Positions 31,407 to 35,363 of a stretch of 35,363 nt of DNA are shown here, piece by piece. The stretch covers positions 1-35,363 of the forward strand of contig NZ_ATHL01000077.1 of the NCBI RefSeq assembly GCF_000445125.1, in the 5' to 3' direction. Made by a program: the position numbers and the translations under genes. The DNA comes from Novosphingobium lindaniclasticum LE124 (GTDB lineage Bacteria; Pseudomonadota; Alphaproteobacteria; Sphingomonadales; Sphingomonadaceae). The notes beneath the pieces are model-generated. The model did not search any database. It was not told where the DNA came from and saw only the letters and a list, made by a program, of their open reading frames with translations. How positions within the stretch are numbered: the first letter of the stretch is position 1; each line of letters begins with the position of its first letter.

Positions 31407-32570
31407 TCAGCCCAGCTTCTTCATGAGCCGTCCGGCCGCGCCGTTTTCTGCCGCGAGGTTGCGATTGTAAGCAAGCGGCATGCGCGGGCTTTTCCAGCGC
31501 AGCGCATCCATGATGCCCGCGAGATCCTCGCCGCTGGCGAAAAGATCCTGATTGAGCCCGACACGCGTGGAATGTCCGCTGATGCGCTTCAGCCAGTGCT
31601 CGAGATCATCCCCTGTCAGATCAGGCAAGGCCCCCTTCTCGAACGCCCGCCGGATGATCGCGCGCCATATCGGCCCGATCGAGCCAGGATGCAGCGCGGC
31701 ATCGCCGATGCTGTATTCGGTACGCGCCGGCACGGCAGGCTTGGGCAAGGCCTTGCGCCAATCATACGCTTCGCGCCCGGAAAGCGTCCTCAGATCTCGG
31801 CCGGGTACACGGGCCCTCGCCTTGTAGCGGCGCACGAAGACCCGCCGGAACACCGCGCCCTCGCTGATCCTAGCCGCGTCCATCCAGGCATTCACCGCAC
31901 GCACGGTCCGCGGCGACAGGAAAGCGGTAGCCCCCTCCCCTTCGCTGTCGCTCTTGCTGCGAGGGATCGCAAGCAGCCGCGCATCGGGATCGGTGGCGGG
32001 CAGGATGTGTCCAACTTCGACGGCGACCAGTTCGCTGGCCCGCAGCCCGGTATCGTAGGCCAGACTGAGGAGCGCGCGATCGCGCAGGCCGACGAGATCC
32101 TCGGCACAGCTTTCCAGCAGTGCGCGCAGATTCAGACCCCGTGCCGGGTCGCGTTCGATGTCCGAGACAGCACCCTTGAAGCGCAACGGCGCCGCCTGGC
32201 GCTGGGCCACCCCCTTTTCCTTACGGATCGCCGCCACCGTCAGCTTGACCAGCGGGGCTATTGTGGGATCGATCAGGCCCAGCAACTGATGGAGCCGTGC
32301 GATCGAGGCCTTGTAGCGCGCCAGCGATGCGGGACGAGCCCCCTGCCCCGCCCGGCTCTTGAGATAGTCCGCAACGTCCTCGGACCGGGCCGGCACGGTG
32401 ATGCGACGTTGCTCGCGGCACCACAGGTCGAAGGCGGACAGGTCCGAACGCAGCGCTGCGAGCGTGTGCTTCGACGCCGCCGCCTGGAAGGCCTCGAGCA
32501 AGGCGGCATCGACAACGACGCGTTCCGCGGTGCGCAGCGAGGTGATCAGCGGCACCACGGTCCCGCGCAT
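31407..32570 (-). CDS. Cre-like tyrosine recombinase
   Basis: Site-specific recombinase of 387 residues. A SAM-like core-binding domain (about 40-130) precedes the catalytic domain with Arg in DTGLRASELVAV, Lys in IPRSKSDSEG, His and Arg in ISGHSTRVG, Trp in LRWKSPRMP and the nucleophile Tyr in AYNRNL. The end, from SGHSTRVG to YNRNLAAENGAAGRL, closely resembles phage P1 Cre, including Trp in place of the second His. It is divergent from the Tn3-type transposase gene and may be its resolvase, as tyrosine recombinases are in some Tn3 elements, or an unrelated integrase. The ATG at 32570 is my choice; the frame is open further upstream. Confidence 0.87.
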   Translation of the reverse strand: MRGTVVPLITSLRTAERVVVDAALLEAFQAAASKHTLAALRSDLSAFDLWCREQRRITVPARSEDVADYLKSRAGQGARPASLARYKASIARLHQLLGLIDPTIAPLVKLTVAAIRKEKGVAQRQAAPLRFKGAVSDIERDPARGLNLRALLESCAEDLVGLRDRALLSLAYDTGLRASELVAVEVGHILPATDPDARLLAIPRSKSDSEGEGATAFLSPRTVRAVNAWMDAARISEGAVFRRVFVRRYKARARVPGRDLRTLSGREAYDWRKALPKPAVPARTEYSIGDAALHPGSIGPIWRAIIRRAFEKGALPDLTGDDLEHWLKRISGHSTRVGLNQDLFASGEDLAGIMDALRWKSPRMPLAYNRNLAAENGAAGRLMKKLG

Positions 32571-32761
32571 GCCCTCTGGGTCATCGCGGCGGGATCCCCC
32601 CGATAGCTGGGAACACCTCAAGGTTTGTTTGCTACGCAACGCTAAGCCGGACAAAGCACGAACCTCGAAGAATTAGGGCGATTTTCTGCCGCCGATGCCA
32701 TCGACGACAATCAGGGCTAACCTGACCCCTTGGGATCAATCCGACTCTGGTGAGGTGGAGC

Positions 32762-34141
32762 ATGGCTCGGCGAAATCTGCTGACACAGGACGAGCGCCAG
32801 CGGCTGTTTGAGCCGCGGACAGATCATTTTTCCGTTATCCGGAACTACACACTGGCCGCAGAAGACCTGGAAATGATCGGCAGGCGACGCGGCGACGCCA
32901 ACCGGCTGGGTGTTGCTGCCCACCTTGCCTTGCTGAGACACCCTGGCTTCGGCTTGCACGCAAACAGCGACCTTCCCGAGCCTGTGCTAAACTACCTGGC
33001 AGCTCAACTCTTCGTTCCGACGACAGCGTTCCAGACGTACGGGCATCGCCAGCAGACGCGCACTGATCACGCGGCTCTCGCCGCCGGCTACCTGGATCTT
33101 CGAAGCTTCACGCGCGATAACCTCGCTCACGCTATCCAATTGGCCGCGCGGGCGGCGGCTCGGAGCGATCGCGGCGAAACGATTGCGCACGCTTTGATTG
33201 AAGGCCTCAAGGCGGAGCACTTCATTCTACCGCCGCCCGACACGATCGAGCGTGCGGGGCTTGCCGGCAGGGCACGGGCGCGCAAACAAGCCGCCGCTGA
33301 ACTCGTCGCCGCACTGGACGTCGAGACCATGGAACGGCTCGACGCTCTCCTCGTCAACGACGCGGAATTCGGTATGACCCCGCTCGCGTGGCTGCGAGAT
33401 CTGCCTGGGGCACCGTCGACCAAGAACATCAATGCCCTGCTCAGGCGTCTACAGTATGTACGAAAGCTTGGTGTGAACGCCAGCCTTGGCCTTGCAACGT
33501 CGGGGTTCCGGTTTGGCCAGTTCGTTCGCGAAGGCGCGGTGGTGCCCCCCTTCCTGCTGGCCGACTATACCGCAAACCGCAGACGCGCGACACTCGCCGC
33601 AGCCATAATCGATCTGGAAGCGCGGCTCGCGGACGCGGCCATAGTGATGTTTGAACGGCTCATCGGCGGGATTTTCACTCGGGCCAAGCGAGGGCAGGAA
33701 CGCCGGTATCAGGATGCGGCCCCATCGGTTGGCAAGTTGATGCGCCTGTTCGGCGCTACTATTGCCGCGCTCGACATGGCAGAAGAGACCGGTGGTGATC
33801 CGCTACTCCTCGTCGATGAAATGGTGGGCTGGCATCGCCTGATGTCCGCGCGTCCACACGTGGATGCCTTGGCAGCGATTGGGCAAGAAGATGCGCTGGT
33901 GCTCGCGACCCAACGCCATTCGACGCTGCGGCGGTTCTCCGCGAATTTTCTCGATACCTTCACATTCCGCGCGTCAGGGGCCGGATCCAATCTGCTTCCC
34001 GCGATCGAACTGCTCAAGGAATTCAATGGCAAGCGCGGTTCGCAGCTGCCCGAAAGTCCGCCTATGCCCTTTGCGAACCGGCAATGGTCCAAGCTGATTG
34101 AGGTGGTCCCGCCTTCTTGGACAGTTTGGCGTCTGATTTAA
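32762..34141 (+). pseudogene. tnpA: Tn3-family transposase, 3' part lost
   Basis: N-terminal 459 codons of a Tn3-family TnpA with the N-terminal DUF4158-type domain (MARRNLLTQDERQRLFEPRT, then HLALLRHPGF). Complete proteins have about 950-1000 residues with a C-terminal DDE catalytic domain; that part is missing. Homology appears to stop near SKLIEVVPPSW, after which the frame enters the IS3-family element and meets TAA at its end. GAGGTGG precedes the ATG at 32762. The remaining protein cannot catalyse transposition. Confidence 0.87.
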
Positions 34142-34159
34142 GCTAATCCGGTTTGTCGT

Positions 34160-35050
34160 TCATGCCGCCATTCTGGTCATCAGATGATGGGGGGCATGCC
34201 CCCCATCATCTGATTGCGTGATCCGCCTATAGGCCTCTGCCGGGGTTTGCCCGGCCAGACCCGAGTGCGGCCTCAAGGTGTTGTAATAGGTGATCCACCG
34301 GGCAAGGCCAGTGCGAAGCTCTGATCCGGTTTCGAAGGCATGGAGATAGACGCACTCGTACTTCAGGGATCGCCAGAGGCGCTCGATGAAGACGTTGTCC
34401 ATCCAACGCCCCCGACCATCCATGCTGATGCGAACCTCGGCTTTGCGCAGTACGCTGGTGAAGGCCTGCGACGTAAACTGGCTGCCCTGATCCGTGTTGA
34501 AGATCTCGGGCTTGCCATAGCGGGCAAGCGCCTCCTCCAGCGCCGCGACGCAGAAGCCAGCATCCATCGTGTTCGACAGCCGCCAGGCCAGCACCTTGCG
34601 GGTCGCCCAATCCATGATCGCTACCAGGTACAGGAAGCCACGCCGCATCGGGATGTAGGTCACGTCGGCGCACCACACATGATTGGGCCGCTCGATCGCC
34701 AGCTTGCGCAGCAGGTACGGATAGATCCGGTGCTGTGGATGCGGATCGCTTGTGCGCGGCCGCTGATAGATCGGTGTCAGGCCCATCTTCGCCATCAGCC
34801 GCCGCGCCCGGCGGCGACCAACATCATGGCCTATCCGCTTCAGATGCCGGGCCATCTGGCGGCTGCCATACCATGGGCAATCAAGAAAGGTCGCATCGAT
34901 CACTTCCATCAACGCCAGCGTCTCATCCGTCTCGGGCACTGGCGTATAATAATAGGCCGATCGGCTGATCGAAAGCAGCCGGCATTGGGCAGAGATTGAC
35001 AGGCGTTGGTGAGCAGGATCGATCTTCGAGCGCCTCCGTGCCACGCTCAT
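34160..35050 (-). CDS. IS3-family OrfB (DDE transposase)
   Basis: Catalytic part of the transposase. The HTH_21-like region (MEVIDATFLDCPWYGSRQMA) is followed by the rve integrase core with the DDE residues in WCADVTYIPM, FNTDQGSQFTS and DNVFIERLWRSLKYE. The end LRPHSGLAGQTPAEAY is typical of the family. It is normally made as an OrfAB fusion by -1 frameshifting; the ATG at 35050, overlapping the OrfA stop as ATGA, could allow separate translation. The frame is intact, so the element may be active. Confidence 0.9.
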   Translation of the reverse strand: MSVARRRSKIDPAHQRLSISAQCRLLSISRSAYYYTPVPETDETLALMEVIDATFLDCPWYGSRQMARHLKRIGHDVGRRRARRLMAKMGLTPIYQRPRTSDPHPQHRIYPYLLRKLAIERPNHVWCADVTYIPMRRGFLYLVAIMDWATRKVLAWRLSNTMDAGFCVAALEEALARYGKPEIFNTDQGSQFTSQAFTSVLRKAEVRISMDGRGRWMDNVFIERLWRSLKYECVYLHAFETGSELRTGLARWITYYNTLRPHSGLAGQTPAEAYRRITQSDDGGHAPHHLMTRMAA

Positions 35051-35331
35051 CGACCGGAGGCTTTCGCTAAAAAATCCCGCTCGATGACGAGTTGCCCGAT
35101 CTTGGCATGAAGCTTTTCCAACTCGGCCTCGCTGGTCGATTTCGTCGCTTCGCCTGCCCCTGAGAAGGTCGTTGCCATGCCATCGACCGCCTGACGCTTC
35201 CATGCCGCGATCATCGTATGATGCACGCCATGCTTGGCGGCCAATTCCGCCAGCGTCAGATCACCACGGATCGCCTCCAGCGCCACCTTCGCCTTGAAGT
35301 CTGCAGAATACCGCTTTCTCGTCGTCTTCAT
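35047..35331 (-). CDS. IS3-family OrfA
   Basis: DNA-binding part of the IS3 transposase, 94 residues. A helix-turn-helix (YSADFKAKVALEAIRGDLTL, ELAAKHGVHHTMIAAWKRQ) is followed by a leucine-zipper-like coiled coil (EAELEKLHAKIGQLVIERDF). Near its end the slippery heptamer T TTT TTA (35068-35074, minus strand) is in the zero frame; slipping back one base joins it to OrfB as GFFSESLRSM. Confidence 0.9.
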   Translation of the reverse strand: MKTTRKRYSADFKAKVALEAIRGDLTLAELAAKHGVHHTMIAAWKRQAVDGMATTFSGAGEATKSTSEAELEKLHAKIGQLVIERDFLAKASGR

Positions 35332-35363
35332 TCCCGTCCGTTCCTCACGTCGGGATTAGCTTA

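Larger units (their letters stand above)
34139..35363 (-). mobile_element. IS3-family insertion sequence, right tip cut by window
   Basis: Insertion sequence with two overlapping reading frames on the minus strand. The ends match as an inverted repeat: TAAGCTAATCC at 34139-34149 and its complement at the last 11 bases of the window. The true ends are probably further out, with the left one perhaps at the TGGACAG at 34118, so the right tip and the target duplication lie beyond the window. It sits in and destroys the Tn3-type tnpA. Confidence 0.85.

Noticed and set aside
32624..32655. loxP-like site for the Cre-like recombinase
   Set aside because: Arms TTTGT/ACAAA share only about 6 of 13 positions, too weak to list as a site.
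1..35363. CRISPR arrays, tRNA or rRNA genes
   Set aside because: No regularly spaced repeats and no tRNA- or rRNA-like stretches were noticed in any intergenic region by eye.

Overview
The window looks like part of an alphaproteobacterial, probably sphingomonad (Novosphingobium/Sphingobium-like), chromosome or large plasmid. This is inferred from the high GC, two large TonB-dependent receptors next to aromatic catabolic genes, a MucR/Ros-type regulator and the style of the small conserved proteins. I had no database access; functions rest on motifs and recalled family features.

Layout. (1) 1-636: no convincing gene, several small hairpins, then the likely terminator of the cat-pca operon. 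(2) 637-7405: one minus-strand operon catB-catC-catA-pcaI-pcaJ-pcaD-pcaF, encoding every step from catechol to succinyl-CoA and acetyl-CoA, with a divergent LysR regulator (catR). A perfect ATAC-N7-GTAT site overlaps the catR start. (3) 7406-10697: a TonB-dependent receptor and a TetR regulator on the plus strand. (4) 10703-23014: a minus-strand run of 14 tightly spaced, often overlapping genes. In transcription order: Rieske oxygenase alpha subunit, unknown 111-aa protein, two cupins, ferredoxin reductase, NTF2/SnoaL-like protein, PyrK-like flavin/FeS subunit, PyrDB-like FMN dehydrogenase, Rieske ferredoxin, asparaginase-like protein, AAHS-type MFS transporter, exported M20 peptidase, EthD-like protein, exported CocE/NonD hydrolase. 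A second large TonB receptor (23085-26078) lies just upstream on the same strand. (5) 26302-28285: zeta-class GST (maleylacetoacetate isomerase type) and a dicarboxylate/amino-acid:cation symporter. (6) 28390-31359: small conserved protein, HU, an unusual MucR with a long Lys/Ala/Pro tail, a plus-strand terminator with no assigned gene, and two small proteins. (7) 31407-35363: Cre-like tyrosine recombinase, divergent 5' part of a Tn3-family transposase, and an IS3-family element that cuts it off.

How the genes may work together (inference). The TonB receptors move a substrate across the outer membrane. Two hydrolases with signal peptides (CocE/NonD and M20) could cut an ester or amide conjugate in the periplasm. 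The AAHS transporter brings an acid product into the cytoplasm. The three-component Rieske system, the PyrDB/PyrK-like dehydrogenase, the asparaginase-like enzyme and the cupins could process it further, and the neighbouring cat-pca operon would take up any catechol formed. The substrate is unknown. The PyrDB-like protein lacks an expected orotate-binding Asn, the asparaginase-like protein has Ala for the conserved Asp of its THGTDT motif, and the Rieske oxygenase has Glu at the usual bridging-Asp position. This operon is the best candidate in the window for an undescribed catabolic system.
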